Shown: positions 52,715 to 61,399 of the stretch, piece after piece | Numbering within the stretch: the stretch's first letter is position 1 | Layout: each line of letters begins with the position of its first letter | Assembly: GCF_000382045.1 (NCBI RefSeq) | Contig: NZ_KB907454.1 | Span: forward strand, 310,001-374,000 | Reading direction: 5' to 3' | Origin: Variovorax atrisoli 110B | GTDB taxonomy: Bacteria; Pseudomonadota; Gammaproteobacteria; Burkholderiales; Burkholderiaceae_C | DNA length: 64,000 nucleotides | Translations under genes and position numbers: made by a program | Notes under the pieces: generated by a model | The model's database searches: none | What the model was told of the DNA's origin: nothing | The model's input: only the letters and a program-made list of their open reading frames with translations

Positions 52715-53288
52715 GAGGCACCTCGCGGCTGCGGACCTCCCAGCTGATCAGGTTGCGTTGCACGATGGTCGCCGTTGCTTCGCGTGCCTGCTCGACCACC
52801 CGTCGGGCCAGCGAGAGCGCATCGCAGATCTCGGAGGCCTGCGGCGGCGTGACGCTGTTCGGCAAGCCGAACATCCGGAACTGCCTTCCGAGCGCGGCCA
52901 GTTGCGCACAGGTCACCTTGATATGGGCGAGTTCTTTCGCTGGCAGCACCATGGGTGAGTGCACATGGTTGTGAATCAGCATCGCGAGGTAGCTGCCCGG
53001 CTTCATGCCCCGCAACTCAGCCCGTTCAGCGATCAGGGCGCGATCGCCCGCGCGAAGCCGCAGCGTAATGCGGTCTTGGGCGAGGCAGTCGGAGCCCGAA
53101 GCACGCGGAGTCTGTGTCGACTCTGATGCGTACGACATAGGCACATTGGTCCGCAGCACTTCATCGACGAGCTGGGCGAGCAGGCCTGCCTCGGTGAGCT
53201 GATGACACGCCGCGAGTGCAGCAAACCGAGTCCGGGTTTCGGCTGACACCCGGGCCCCAATCACGCTCGATCGATAGGTCTTGTTCAT
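52707..53288 (-). CDS. MobC/TraJ-like relaxosome accessory protein
   Basis: 193 residues. The second half (about 70-180) carries the MobC-like pattern I-T-L-R-L-R-A-G-D-R-A-L-I-A-E-R-A-E-L-R-G-M-K-P-G-S-Y-L-A and L-A-A-L-G-R-Q-F. Such proteins bind oriT and help the relaxase. The first 60 residues add a second possible DNA-binding segment (V-S-A-E-T-R-T-R-F-A-A-L-A). The gene begins 45 bases from the nic site described next and is co-translated with the relaxase. A 19-base stretch inside it (52856-52874) matches the oriT palindrome. Confidence 0.8.
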   Translation of the reverse strand: MNKTYRSSVIGARVSAETRTRFAALAACHQLTEAGLLAQLVDEVLRTNVPMSYASESTQTPRASGSDCLAQDRITLRLRAGDRALIAERAELRGMKPGSYLAMLIHNHVHSPMVLPAKELAHIKVTCAQLAALGRQFRMFGLPNSVTPPQASEICDALSLARRVVEQAREATATIVQRNLISWEVRSREVPRA

Positions 53289-53510
53289 CGCGAGGCCATC
53301 GTTGTAAACAATGTCTGACGGCAGTCTATCCTGCCCTCAACACCGCGCAAGAACTCAGCCCCCGAAAAATTCCCTCCCCTCATCCATCGCCGCCTACGAG
53401 CCGGCAACGAAGCCGAACCCAGGGTCGCGACTGTGAGGCCCGTCGAGCCGCGCCGGGTGACGATCCGCACCGCTCGAATGTTCGGCTTGCCGAACATTCG
53501 AGCATCGCGA
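53289..53510. other. oriT: Origin of transfer (oriT) with RP4-like nic site
   Basis: Non-coding DNA directly upstream of mobC and the relaxase. TATCCTGC at 53327-53334 matches the IncP/MOBP nic consensus YATCCTG^Y, and C-TATCCTG-CCC is the same as the RP4 nic core as I remember it; the nick would fall between 53333 and 53334. A 15-base perfect palindrome with TT centre lies at 53472-53503. The rest of the gap to 53871 shows no gene. Confidence 0.7.
53472..53503. repeat. Perfect 15-base inverted repeat in the oriT region
   Basis: GCTCGAATGTTCGGC (53472-53486), TT, GCCGAACATTCGAGC (53489-53503). Its central 19 bases, ATGTTCGGCTTGCCGAACA, recur exactly in reverse complement inside mobC at 52856-52874. 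Suggested roles are a binding site for the MobC-like protein, an autoregulatory operator or a single-strand hairpin used in transfer. Confidence 0.65.
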
Positions 53511-53871
53511 GAGCAGGTTCACGTCACCGGCGTTCGAACCTCCGCATGACCTGCGAGGCGCGACATCGCTGGCCGGTGGCGGCGCCTGCGCAGGCTCGAA
53601 GGGCATCGGCCAGGTTGCAGGCTCGATGCGTTCTCGCCCCTTCGCTGCCGCAAGCTACCCGAACATCGGATGCGCCATCGGACATCAGTTCCATTGTGCG
53701 AACGTACATGGAACACACGCGGCCGCACAGCACGGCACACGCACGAGCGCACGAGGTAGACATGGAGTTCTTGCTCCGGGGTTGAGCGAGTGCCAAAGGC
53801 ATGAGCCTTGTTTCTCACCAGAGGGACATGCACCTGCAGAGGGGTCGGCGACAAGGCGGCAGAATGCGCGC

Positions 53872-54312
53872 ATGCCCAACATCGCCTCGATACTCAAAGC
53901 CGAAATCTCCCGCGTCGCCCGCAAGGAAGTGCGCGCCGAAATCGAAACGCTCAAAAAAGCGTCGGTGGCGCATCGCGCGTCGATCGCCGAACTGCGTCGT
54001 CAGGTGAGTGCCCTTGAGAAGGAAATCCGACGCGTGGCGAAAGGCGCGACGCGCACTACCGCCGCGGCGGACCCCGTCAACGAGGAGACCACCGACACCA
54101 AGCGCAGATTCAGCGCCAGCCGGCTGGCCACGCATCGCTCGAAGCTCGGGCTGTCGGCGGCAAGCTACGGCCAGTTGGTCGGTGTGTCGGGACAGACGAT
54201 CTACCACTGGGAGCAAGGCAAGGCGCGCCCGCGCGCGACGCAGCTCGAAAACCTCGCGGCGGTGCGAGGCCTCGGCGCCCGCGAGATCGCGCAGCGTCTG
54301 TCCGAAAAGTGA
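53872..54312 (+). CDS. HTH (XRE-type) regulator with N-terminal coiled coil
   Basis: 146 residues. Residues about 10-65 are highly charged and heptad-like (V-R-A-E-I-E-T-L-K-K-A, L-R-R-Q-V-S-A-L-E-K-E-I), predicting a coiled coil. Residues 85-140 form a Cro/CI helix-turn-helix (L-G-L-S-A-A-S-Y-G-Q-L-V-G-V-S-G-Q-T-I-Y-H-W-E-Q-G-K). Probably regulates the mobilisation genes; it is the only plus-strand gene in this segment. The frame is open upstream to 53626 without a better start. Confidence 0.85.
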   Translation: MPNIASILKAEISRVARKEVRAEIETLKKASVAHRASIAELRRQVSALEKEIRRVAKGATRTTAAADPVNEETTDTKRRFSASRLATHRSKLGLSAASYGQLVGVSGQTIYHWEQGKARPRATQLENLAAVRGLGAREIAQRLSEK

Positions 54313-54339
54313 GCTTCCCTGCACGGGCCTGGATGCGCC

Positions 54340-54681
54340 CCGCGCTATGGGCCTTCCTCGCATAGGCGCTCAGGCGCCGGTCGGCGCGGAAATGCGGGTC
54401 CTGCTCGATCGGCAGATTCAGCCTCCCGCGCAGCTGGGACAGCTCGGCGAGGCTCACGCAGCCCACCTCCGGAAGGCCCATTCCGGGGTCGCACGGGCCG
54501 AAGGCGATGTCGGGGCATCGGGATCGATCCCGCCCAGCAGCCAGGTGGCACCGGCATCGGGCGTGAACAGCTTGACCACGGGCAGCGGATCGAAGTCCGA
54601 TCGCACCTGCGACCGCTGGCCGTTGGCCAGCAGTTGGTCGAATTGCGCTTCGGTGAGGAAGGCGAAACGTGAAGCAGCCAT
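54340..54681 (-). pseudogene. DUF2958 gene with a one-base frameshift
   Basis: From the ATG at 54681 (AAGGAGAA upstream) the product follows DUF2958: F-L-T-E-A-Q-F-D-Q-L-L-A-N-G, D-F-D-P-L-P-V-V-K-L-F-T-P-D-A-G-A-T-W-L-L. After G-I-D-P-D-A the frame is lost at a C4 run near 54527-54530; the rest of the domain (D-I-A-F-G-P-C-D-P-G-M-G-L-P-E-V-G, L-R-G-R-L-N-L-P-I-E-Q-D) continues one base away and fades near 54340. One extra C would restore it. Either a real mutation or a homopolymer sequencing error. DUF2958 proteins are accessory proteins of conjugative elements with no known function. Confidence 0.75.
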
Positions 54682-54736
54682 GGTGTTCTCCTTGAACGGT
54701 TGCGGGCGGGATGGCCCGGCACCGTTGCCGGCACGC

Positions 54737-54830
54737 CGCAGCGCAGCGATCAAGGTTCGAAGACGGCCGGGAGACCGCGAGCGCGCCACCGGCGCGCGCA
54801 GGCCTTGACGGCGAGAACGGTGTGCCACGC
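54737..54830 (-). promoter_or_regulatory. Shared leader element, copy 1 (upstream of the DUF2958 gene)
   Basis: Contains CCTTGACGGCGAGAACG at 54803-54819 and CGCAGCGCAGC at 54737-54747 (plus-strand spelling), 122 and 56 bases before the start codon. The same two motifs, with a GGCNATNCCGCC-type segment nearer the gene, recur at nearly the same distances before the genes at 57309 and 58388. Confidence 0.6.
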
Positions 54831-54849
54831 TGGAGGAGCCGACCAGCCG

Positions 54850-55400
54850 GCCACTCCACTCACGTCGTTGCCTTTTTCTTTCTCCCTGCTGCCGCCTTCC
54901 CCGCTTTTTCAGCGCCGGCGCGCCCCGGTGATTGCTCGTGAGCGCACGCCGGACCCTCGGTGTGTGCGGAGGCCCGCGCCAGCCCGGACCGCCCCGTAGC
55001 CCGTGGCAGCGGCGCGTCGAGGGCGTTCCGGCGGCGCAGACGCCGATGCCATCCGGCCTTCAGCACGCCGGCATTCCGCGCACCGGGCGTGCGAGGCATC
55101 GCGCATGCGCAAGGCCGATGGCCACCCCATCGACGCACAAGGGGCAGGAGCGCCTGCCGCCCACCGCTGACGCCGGCTGCCTCGGCGCCGGCGTTCCCAT
55201 CGGAAGACGAGCGCCTCTTTCGGCGGCAGCAGTAGCACCCTTGTCCGAAGTCCGAACGACGCGCCCGGTCTCCTCGCCTCGTCGTCCAGGACAATGAGGA
55301 GGCTCGGCCGCATCAGCGAACGAAGTCACCAAGTCCTGAGCGCCTCGCAGGGGATCCATCGGCCGAAGATCGGCAGGCCATGTCACTGCAGGCGATCGCG
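54850..55400. other. Stretch with no gene I can support
   Basis: Very GC-rich, open in several frames on both strands. The best minus-strand frame (54909-55313, 134 codons, starting M-R-P-S-L-L-I-V-L-D-D-E) has a composition dominated by Arg and Ala and no recognisable domain. It may be a fast-evolving or decayed small gene of the mobile element. Confidence 0.3.
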
Positions 55401-56465
55401 TCATGCAAGTGACGCGAGCACCGGCATCTGCCGCGCGACGATGAAATCGAAGGCCTCGCCTGCAAGGCGCATGGCCGCGAAGATCGCACTGCGGTCATGG
55501 CGCAGCAACTCCAACCAGCCGGCAAGACGGTCCGAATGGCCTTCGACGACGGCACCGACAAGTCCGCAATGCCCCATCAGCAAGACCACGCCGAGCTCGG
55601 CCACAAGCGCCTCGAACGCGCCGGCGGCATCCCCGTAGCGCGCGCCGAACGTGCGATGCAGCCGCTGCGGATGTCCGCTCCAATGCACCAGTTCATGCAA
55701 CAGCGTTGCCGCGTAGTTCTCGCAACTCGCGAATCGCGTCGGCAAAGGCAAGTGGATCTCGTCGGACGTCGGCACATACGCTGCGCGATCGAACCCATGG
55801 CGAATCGCTGCATGGCAGCCACCGACCAGACGCAGCGCTTTTTCCATCGCGCCATGCCCCTCGGCCGAAGGGCCTGCGGCACCGGCTGCCAACGGGTCGA
55901 AGCGCTTCGCAGCCAGCCCGTCGACCTGTGCGACATTGAACAACCAGAACGGCCGCCACCGCAGGAACCCGTCCTGCGGCCCGGTGTCCGCCGCGCCATC
56001 ACCGCTGCCGACACTCACCCGCCGGAACTGCGCGCACAAAACGCCGCGCTCGCCCTTGCGTACCTGGGCGCCCAGCGCCTTGGCCTGTCTGTAGGTCAGC
56101 CACTGCGATAGCTCGTAGCCCTGCGCGATCGCCGCGTCCCACAGCAGCAGCGCATTCACGCCCCTGTAGGACTGCCCCGTGGCGGCATTGCGCGGCGTCC
56201 CGCGTACCGCGGCCTGCACCCAGCGCGCACGACACACCTGTTCGCCCTGCGCCAGCATCGCCACGATCCGGTCCGTGATCACGCGCTTCACATCCATGTT
56301 CATGCCCGCGCGCTCGCCCGAACGCCGCCGGAGCCGCCCCTCATCCGACGCACCTGCAGTGGGAGAGTCCTCGGGGGGCACGGGGGGAACGCCCGAGGTC
56401 TTCGGGTCCCGCACCACGGCCGGGCCGTGCACGGCGCCACGAGAAGAGCGAGAAGACGTGGTCAT
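55401..56465 (-). CDS. ardC: ArdC-family antirestriction protein
   Basis: 354 residues. After a disordered basic N-terminus of about 50 residues comes the ArdC single-strand-DNA-binding domain (DUF1738: R-G-T-P-R-N-A-A-T-G-Q-S-Y-R-G-V-N-A-L-L-L-W, W-L-T-Y-R-Q-A-K, V-R-K-G-E-R-G), then a zincin-like metallopeptidase domain with H-E-L-V-H-W-S-G-H at about 257-265 and downstream Glu in A-L-V-A-E-L-G. ArdC proteins shield incoming single-stranded DNA from restriction during conjugation. The ATG at 56465 is chosen because upstream codons in the same frame are not homologous. Confidence 0.88.
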   Translation of the reverse strand: MTTSSRSSRGAVHGPAVVRDPKTSGVPPVPPEDSPTAGASDEGRLRRRSGERAGMNMDVKRVITDRIVAMLAQGEQVCRARWVQAAVRGTPRNAATGQSYRGVNALLLWDAAIAQGYELSQWLTYRQAKALGAQVRKGERGVLCAQFRRVSVGSGDGAADTGPQDGFLRWRPFWLFNVAQVDGLAAKRFDPLAAGAAGPSAEGHGAMEKALRLVGGCHAAIRHGFDRAAYVPTSDEIHLPLPTRFASCENYAATLLHELVHWSGHPQRLHRTFGARYGDAAGAFEALVAELGVVLLMGHCGLVGAVVEGHSDRLAGWLELLRHDRSAIFAAMRLAGEAFDFIVARQMPVLASLA

Positions 56466-56852
56466 GGCGTAGCCTTTCTGCGGCGCATGCCGCGGTGGTG
56501 GAAGGATCTGCTGTCGGAGCCGCCTCGACGCAGAACCGGCAAGGGGCCAGCGAGACGGTCCGGGGCCCGCCCGCAGGCCGCAGCCGAGCATCGCGAGGAC
56601 CGGGCGAGGACGGGGGCGGCGCCTTCACCCTGGAGCGCAGAGCGACCCGCGCCATGCGTCGATCCAGAGGCGGGACGACCGCAGACCGGCCACCGACACC
56701 GGTCATTCGCCACAGCCATGGTCAGCGAGGGCCATGCGCCGGCCGGCACACGCGCACACATGCAGGGGCAACAGGGGGCATACCGGACAGCCACACCCAT
56801 CGCCCGGGCGGCAACCTACCGCAAGCGCCACCAGGACGAAACACGGCGGGCA
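56466..56852. other. Upstream region of ardC
   Basis: No gene is supported. A diverged copy of the shared leader motif may be present at 56628-56657 (CCCTGGAGCGCAGAGCGACC compared with CCCTTGACGGCGAGAACGCC), about 165-190 bases before the ardC start, farther than in the three clear copies. Confidence 0.3.
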
Positions 56853-56893
56853 ACAAAGAAAGTGCGCCGCCCCGCAGTTCGCGAAGCGGCGCA
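56853..56893 (-). terminator. Probable intrinsic terminator after the 131-residue gene
   Basis: On the minus strand TGCGCCGC and GCGGCGCA (plus positions 56886-56893 and 56863-56870) form an 8-base-pair stem with a 15-base loop, followed by CTTTCTTT. It lies 21 bases after the stop of the gene at 56914-57309. Confidence 0.55.
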
Positions 56894-56913
56894 TGAAGGA
56901 CCTCAGTGCACGC

Positions 56914-57309
56914 TCAGTCCTTTTCGGGCTCGATCATCGCCCGCAGCTGCTCGATCACGCCGGGCTCCACGAAAACGCAGGGCATATCGGGCGCCAGCGT
57001 CAGGTGGGTCATCCGGGCAAGAGTCTCGCGCTTCAGGTGCGCCAGCCGTCCCGTGCGCGAGGCCTGCTCGGGCCGCATGTGGTCCTGGTCGGCCGGCACA
57101 CCGCTGCGCTCGGGGTCGCATTCGATGAGTGCGACGAAGCCCTCCTCGAAGAGCCTGCGATGCTCGCCGCACAGGCCCCAGCCTGTCACCGTGTGGCGCT
57201 GCATGCTCTGGCGCAGGCGCCTTTCGAACAGGATGCCGCCGGTATCGAAGTTCAAGCCGCATACCAGGCAGAGGTGCTGTTCCAGCGAAACGCGTGATTT
57301 TTCGTCCAT
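56914..57309 (-). CDS. Uncharacterised Cys-rich accessory protein of the mobile element
   Basis: 131 residues with C-L-V-C-G near residues 14-18 and W-G-L-C-G-E-H at about 45, a possible zinc-ribbon, then an acidic C-terminal half (F-V-E-P-G-V-I-E-Q-L). Start at the ATG 57309 with GGAGATCG upstream. It lies between radC and ardC and carries the shared leader (copy 2), so it belongs to the same regulon of element genes. I do not recognise a named family. Confidence 0.7.
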   Translation of the reverse strand: MDEKSRVSLEQHLCLVCGLNFDTGGILFERRLRQSMQRHTVTGWGLCGEHRRLFEEGFVALIECDPERSGVPADQDHMRPEQASRTGRLAHLKRETLARMTHLTLAPDMPCVFVEPGVIEQLRAMIEPEKD

Positions 57310-57360
57310 GACGATCTCCGGTTGTCCGGGCGGAATTGCCCGCGGCCGGAAACCGCACGG

Positions 57361-57447
57361 CGCAGCGCAGCAGTCAGGGGTCGACGACGACCGCAGGCCG
57401 CCAGCGCCGCGCGCAGCCGCGGCGCGCAGCCCTTGACGGCGAGAACG
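57361..57447 (-). promoter_or_regulatory. Shared leader element, copy 2 (upstream of the 131-residue gene)
   Basis: CCTTGACGGCGAGAACG at 57431-57447 and CGCAGCGCAGC at 57361-57371, 122 and 52 bases before the start at 57309. The 17-base motif is identical to copy 1 and continues with a shared GTGCCA. Confidence 0.6.
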
Positions 57448-57667
57448 CCGTGCCATGCTGAAGGCCCCAGCAAGACCGCCCCTCCCCCCTGTCCTCCCCT
57501 CTCCCTCTCCCTCCTCTTTCGTCTTCCCGCTCCTTCCCTTCTTCGCTGCGCTTTTCCCGCAAGAACTCGGACGCCCGATCGACAGGCCTGACGAGCGGGC
57601 CATCGGCCGGACCGCCACGCGGCATCCGACAGCGCTTGCGCAGCACAGCCCGCCCGCGGGCAAAGGC

Positions 57668-57691
57668 AAAAAAGGGGCGCCGCAGCGCCCC
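57668..57691 (-). terminator. Intrinsic terminator after radC
   Basis: On the minus strand GGGGCGC-TGCG-GCGCCCC is followed directly by six T residues, beginning 11 bases after the radC stop. Textbook rho-independent terminator. Confidence 0.85.
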
Positions 57692-57701
57692 GCGGCCGTG
57701 C

Positions 57702-58388
57702 TCAGAGCAGGCCGCGCTCGGCCATCGAGGCCACCCGGTTCGCGCCGACCACGATGTGGTCGAGCACCCGCACGTCGATCAACCCCAGCGCCGACTTCAG
57801 CGCCCGCGTCACGGCCAGATCCTCCGGCGACGGCTCCACCGCACCCGACGGGTGGTTGTGCGCGAGGATCAGTGCCGACGCGTTGTGATGCAGCGCGCGC
57901 TTGACCAGCTCGCGCGGATAGACCTCGGTCTGCGTCAGCGTCCCCCGAAACAAATCCTCGAAGGCGAGCAGCGTGTGGCGCGCGTCGAGGAACAGCACCG
58001 CGAAGCTCTCGTGCGCCTGCCCCGCGAAATGCAGCTTCAGATAGTCCGAGACGGCGCAGAGCGAATGGAACGACTCGCGCGCACGCAGCTCCTCGGCCAG
58101 CAGCTCCCGCGCCAGGCGCAGCCCGCACAGCAGTTGCGCGCACCCCGGCAGCGACGAGTCCCGCGCGAAGCACACGAGCCGATGCAGCGAACGCCCCTGT
58201 GCCGCGTACAGTGCCTCGGCGTCGGCCCCGAGGAACGGACGCAGCGCCTCGAGCACGCTGCGCTCGCGCGCCGTGAAGCCGGATGCAGAAGCCGAGGAGG
58301 AACCCGAAGCGGGGACGGAGGAAGACGGCGACGACAGTCCGCACGCGGCGGAACCGGAACAGCCGAAGGGAGTGGACGATGCGTTCAT
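57702..58388 (-). CDS. radC: RadC/JAB1-domain protein (mobile-element type)
   Basis: 228 residues. A Ser/Ala-rich N-terminal linker precedes a helical region and the JAMM/MPN+ domain with L-A-H-N-H-P-S-G at about 175-182 and the downstream Asp in S-P-E-D. The metal site is complete (E in the preceding strand, H-x-H, D). RadC homologues are frequent on integrative and conjugative elements, with unclear function; a role in DNA repair is doubtful. Start at the ATG 58388. It has its own leader (copy 3) and terminator. Confidence 0.9.
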   Translation of the reverse strand: MNASSTPFGCSGSAACGLSSPSSSVPASGSSSASASGFTARERSVLEALRPFLGADAEALYAAQGRSLHRLVCFARDSSLPGCAQLLCGLRLARELLAEELRARESFHSLCAVSDYLKLHFAGQAHESFAVLFLDARHTLLAFEDLFRGTLTQTEVYPRELVKRALHHNASALILAHNHPSGAVEPSPEDLAVTRALKSALGLIDVRVLDHIVVGANRVASMAERGLL

Positions 58389-58444
58389 GACGAACTCCTG
58401 TGGGTGACACAGGCGGGATTGCCTGCGAGACCCCGCCACCCCGT

Positions 58445-58528
58445 CGCAGCGCAGCGCTCAAGGCCGCCGCAGGCGCGCGGCACGCGCCGAGCACGCAAAG
58501 CGCGCGCAGGGCCTTGAACGCGAGAACG
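58445..58528 (-). promoter_or_regulatory. Shared leader element, copy 3 (upstream of radC)
   Basis: CCTTGAACGCGAGAACG at 58512-58528 (two differences from copies 1 and 2) and CGCAGCGCAGC at 58445-58455, 124 and 57 bases before the radC start. GGCAATCCCGCC follows nearer the gene. Confidence 0.6.
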
Positions 58529-58832
58529 AGGGGGTAGCCTCAGGGCTCACAGGCAAGCCCTCCCCTAGCCCCCAAAAGGGCCACGGAGGGCCCCGCATCC
58601 GGGCGCCCAAGGCCATCTCCCAAACTGGGCAGACTGTCCCCCAGTTGCATACGCCTCCATTGGCCGGCACGAGGCGAAGCGAGTCGGGGAAGTGGAGAGA
58701 CGACACGCGCATCTGGAAGATCGCCGCAGACAGGGCGCTGCGCGAGGAACGCGTCGACGCCATGGATGCGCTCTGCGCGGCCGCGCAGGTCGATACCACG
58801 CTGCTGGAAAGGATCACTGCCGAGAGGCTCAT

Positions 58833-59120
58833 GAGGGGCCTGAGCGCGGCTGCCTTATGGCGCCGCGGCCGTTTCAGGCGCAGTGACAGCCCTTGCTCCC
58901 TGCAAGGACGGTAGATCCGTTTGACGTTGTCGGTGTGGCCCTCGCGGCGCAGCAGAACGTGCACCCGGCGGTAGTGCACACGCGTGTCGGTGATCTCCTT
59001 GATCCGCATCTTCAGCGCCGACTCGTCCTTCTTGACGGGCTTGTACAAGTCGGTCGACGCCGACATCTTCATCACGCACAAGGCGTCGCGCTGGGTGCAT
59101 CCAGCATGCCGTTCGTTCTG
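58833..59120 (-). pseudogene. IS3-family (IS407-like) transposase relic
   Basis: A fragment of the orfB helix-turn-helix region: K-D-E-S-A-L-K-M-R-I-K-E-I, V-H-Y-R-R-V-H-V-L-L-R-R-E-G, N-V-K-R-I-Y-R and L-S-L-R-L-K-R-P-R-R. The usual H-Y-G-Y-R-R has lost two codons, and the DDE core that should follow is absent; unrelated sequence starts near 58840. Inactive. Confidence 0.65.
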
Positions 59121-59750
59121 TTGTTGAACGGCAAGGGAACAGGGGGCAGGGGCAGCTTCTTCAGCCCCTGAAAGCCGAGCATTTTCCATTTCGAAGGCCC
59201 GACAGCACTGAGGCACTCGAAGCGGGCGTGGATGATGACGTCCACTTGCTAGCGCGAGCGCAGCAAGCTTGGGCGGCAGGGACTCAGTCCGGTCGAGTAC
59301 CGATTGAGAAGCACCGCCTGATCGGCGGAATCCGGACGGTCCGACTTTCGGGCACAGTTCAAAACCGGGGCGATTCACGCTGCTCGCGCACGGGCGTGCG
59401 GTGGCCATCTACAAGCCGCGGCAGGGTTGGTGCCGCGCCAACCTGAAAGCCGCGCACAGGCGCGCGCCGTTCGCCGCTTTCGCGCGCTTCGATCCGCAGC
59501 TTCGAGCACGCACTTCGACCGCCACAGTCTCGACCTGCGCGTCGTGCTCGACGGCGCCGACGTGGTGCTGGTCTACGAATGGACAGCATCCTCGGTGATC
59601 CGCCGCATTGCGCGGCATCGCCGCGACGGCAGCGGCGACCGGCTCTTTCACAACACTCACGACCGCCCGGCATCGAAGAGCAGGACTCTTGTTCGCGCGG
59701 AACCTGACAACCTCGTCAGAACCGGGCAGCGACATGCGATGGCCGAGCCA
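59121..59750. other. Degenerate stretch without a supported gene
   Basis: Short overlapping frames on both strands, none with a recognisable domain or a good ribosome-binding site. Probably remains of inserted DNA between the IS3 relic and the chemotaxis gene. Confidence 0.35.
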
Positions 59751-61310
59751 TCATGCGTTCGCGCCTGCAAGCCTGAAGAGGCTCACCGACTGGACCAGAC
59801 TTGTTGCTTGGACCTGCAGCGACTGCGCCGCAGCGGCGGCCTCTTCGACCAGCGCTGCGTTCTGCTGTGTGGTCTGGTCCATCTGGCTGATGGCATGGCT
59901 GACCTGCTCGATGCCTGTGCTCTGTTCGTGGCTGGCTGCCGAGATCTCTTCCATGATGTCCCTCACCCTCTGCACACTGTCCACGACCTCCTGCATTGTT
60001 CTTCCTGCCTCGTTGACAAGATCGCTACCCTCACCGACCCTTTGTACGGAATCGTCGATGAGAGTCTTGATTTCCTTGGCCGCCGTCGCCGAGCGCTGCG
60101 CCAAGTTGCGTACCTCGGCCGCGACCACCGCGAAGCCTCGTCCCTGATCCCCCGCTCGCGCCGCTTCGACTGCGGCATTGAGCGCCAGAATGTTCGTCTG
60201 GAATGCGATGCCGTCGATCACCCCGATGATGTTCGCCACCTTGCGTGAAGATCCATGGATCGAATCCATGGTCTGCACCACTTGACCCACTACCGTCCCG
60301 CCTTTGACGGCCACCTCGGACGCAAGCGTCGCCAGTTGATTGGCTTGGCGTGCGTTGTCGGCGTTCTGCTTCACCGTGCTGGTGAGTTCCTCCATCGCTG
60401 CCGCTGTCTCCTGAAGGGAACTGGCCTGTTCCTCGGTACGCGAAGACAGATCCTGGTTCCCCGCCGCGATCTGGCTGGAAGCCATGGCGATGGTGTCCGT
60501 GCTGCTGCGCACGCCCCCCACGACCTGCGACAGGCTCTCGTTCATGCTCCTGAGCGCCCGCATCAACTGACCCGTTTGGTCATTGCTGTGTACAGAGATC
60601 ATCGATGTCAGATCGCCCGCCGCCACGGTTTCGGCGACCCGAACGGCCTCCCCGACCGGGCGAGTGATCGAGCGCGTCAACGACACCGCAATCACCCCAG
60701 CCAGTGCCGTCGCCAAGGCACCGAGGCCGAGCATCCACGACGCTGCCATGCGGGCGATGTCGGCGGCCTCGGCGGTGAACTGCTCCATGCCTTGCACCTG
60801 GGTCCGGGAGAATGCCTCGATCGCCGACAGATAGGCTGCTTGCGGCGGCAGCACTTTCCCGACCAGGTATTCGCGCCCCTCTTCCATCCGGCCCGATTGG
60901 ATATGCTCAATCAGCTTGGCCTCATGCGCTCGAAAAGCACCGCGTGCCTCCAGCAGGGCATGCAGCGCCGCTTTGCCAACCTCGGTGTGGATGACCAGCT
61001 TCAGACGCTCAGAGGCCTTGGCGATCACCAACGCGGACTCCTCGACCTTCGCCAGTTCTCCCTTGATCACCCCCGGATCTCGTGCCATCAGGGCCGTTCG
61101 CAAGGCCTGGGCTTGCTTGTTCACCTCGTTCTCGATGGTCTGGGCAAGCGCCACCTTGGCATAGCGATCGTGTGCGATCACCTCGGTGTTGTGATCGACC
61201 GCGCGGATGCGGCTGATGCCAACTGCGACCATCGCCATCAACAACGCAATCACGACCCCGAACCCCATTCCCATGCGGGTGCCGATCCCGAAATCCCTGA
61301 ACTTTTTCAT
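59751..61310 (-). CDS. Methyl-accepting chemotaxis protein with 4HB-type sensor
   Basis: 519 residues. First membrane helix at about 12-33, a four-helix-bundle periplasmic sensor of about 155 residues, second helix near 190-210, HAMP, and the signalling domain with the invariant hairpin ([36 protein letters not shown] region). Methylation segments are present ([22 protein letters not shown]). There is no C-terminal NWETF-like CheR/CheB tether. The ATG at 61310 is chosen; upstream codons to 61379 are not membrane-like. It stands alone between relics. The ligand is unknown. Confidence 0.92.
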   Translation of the reverse strand: MKKFRDFGIGTRMGMGFGVVIALLMAMVAVGISRIRAVDHNTEVIAHDRYAKVALAQTIENEVNKQAQALRTALMARDPGVIKGELAKVEESALVIAKASERLKLVIHTEVGKAALHALLEARGAFRAHEAKLIEHIQSGRMEEGREYLVGKVLPPQAAYLSAIEAFSRTQVQGMEQFTAEAADIARMAASWMLGLGALATALAGVIAVSLTRSITRPVGEAVRVAETVAAGDLTSMISVHSNDQTGQLMRALRSMNESLSQVVGGVRSSTDTIAMASSQIAAGNQDLSSRTEEQASSLQETAAAMEELTSTVKQNADNARQANQLATLASEVAVKGGTVVGQVVQTMDSIHGSSRKVANIIGVIDGIAFQTNILALNAAVEAARAGDQGRGFAVVAAEVRNLAQRSATAAKEIKTLIDDSVQRVGEGSDLVNEAGRTMQEVVDSVQRVRDIMEEISAASHEQSTGIEQVSHAISQMDQTTQQNAALVEEAAAAAQSLQVQATSLVQSVSLFRLAGANA

Positions 61311-61399
61311 GATTTTTCCCAGGTGAAGTACTTGCTGAAAAGCTGCAGTGCCTGAAAAGGCAACGCAGGCGGGCTCCAAGGGATATCGGCAGTGCGAAC

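Noticed and set aside
54803-54819. TTGACG in the shared leader as a -35 box
   Set aside because: It would fire on the plus strand, away from all three genes that carry it, and no plus-strand gene or -10 box at proper spacing follows.
54909-55313. Minus-strand frame of 134 codons
   Set aside because: Arg/Ala-rich, no domain, overlapped by equally long frames on both strands; described only as an unassigned stretch.
58645-58914. Plus-strand frame of 89 codons (G-K-W-R-D-D-T-R-I-W-K-I-A-A-D)
   Set aside because: Composition is protein-like, but there is no start signal or known domain and it runs into the IS3 relic. Perhaps a fragment of another lost gene; not supportable as a feature.
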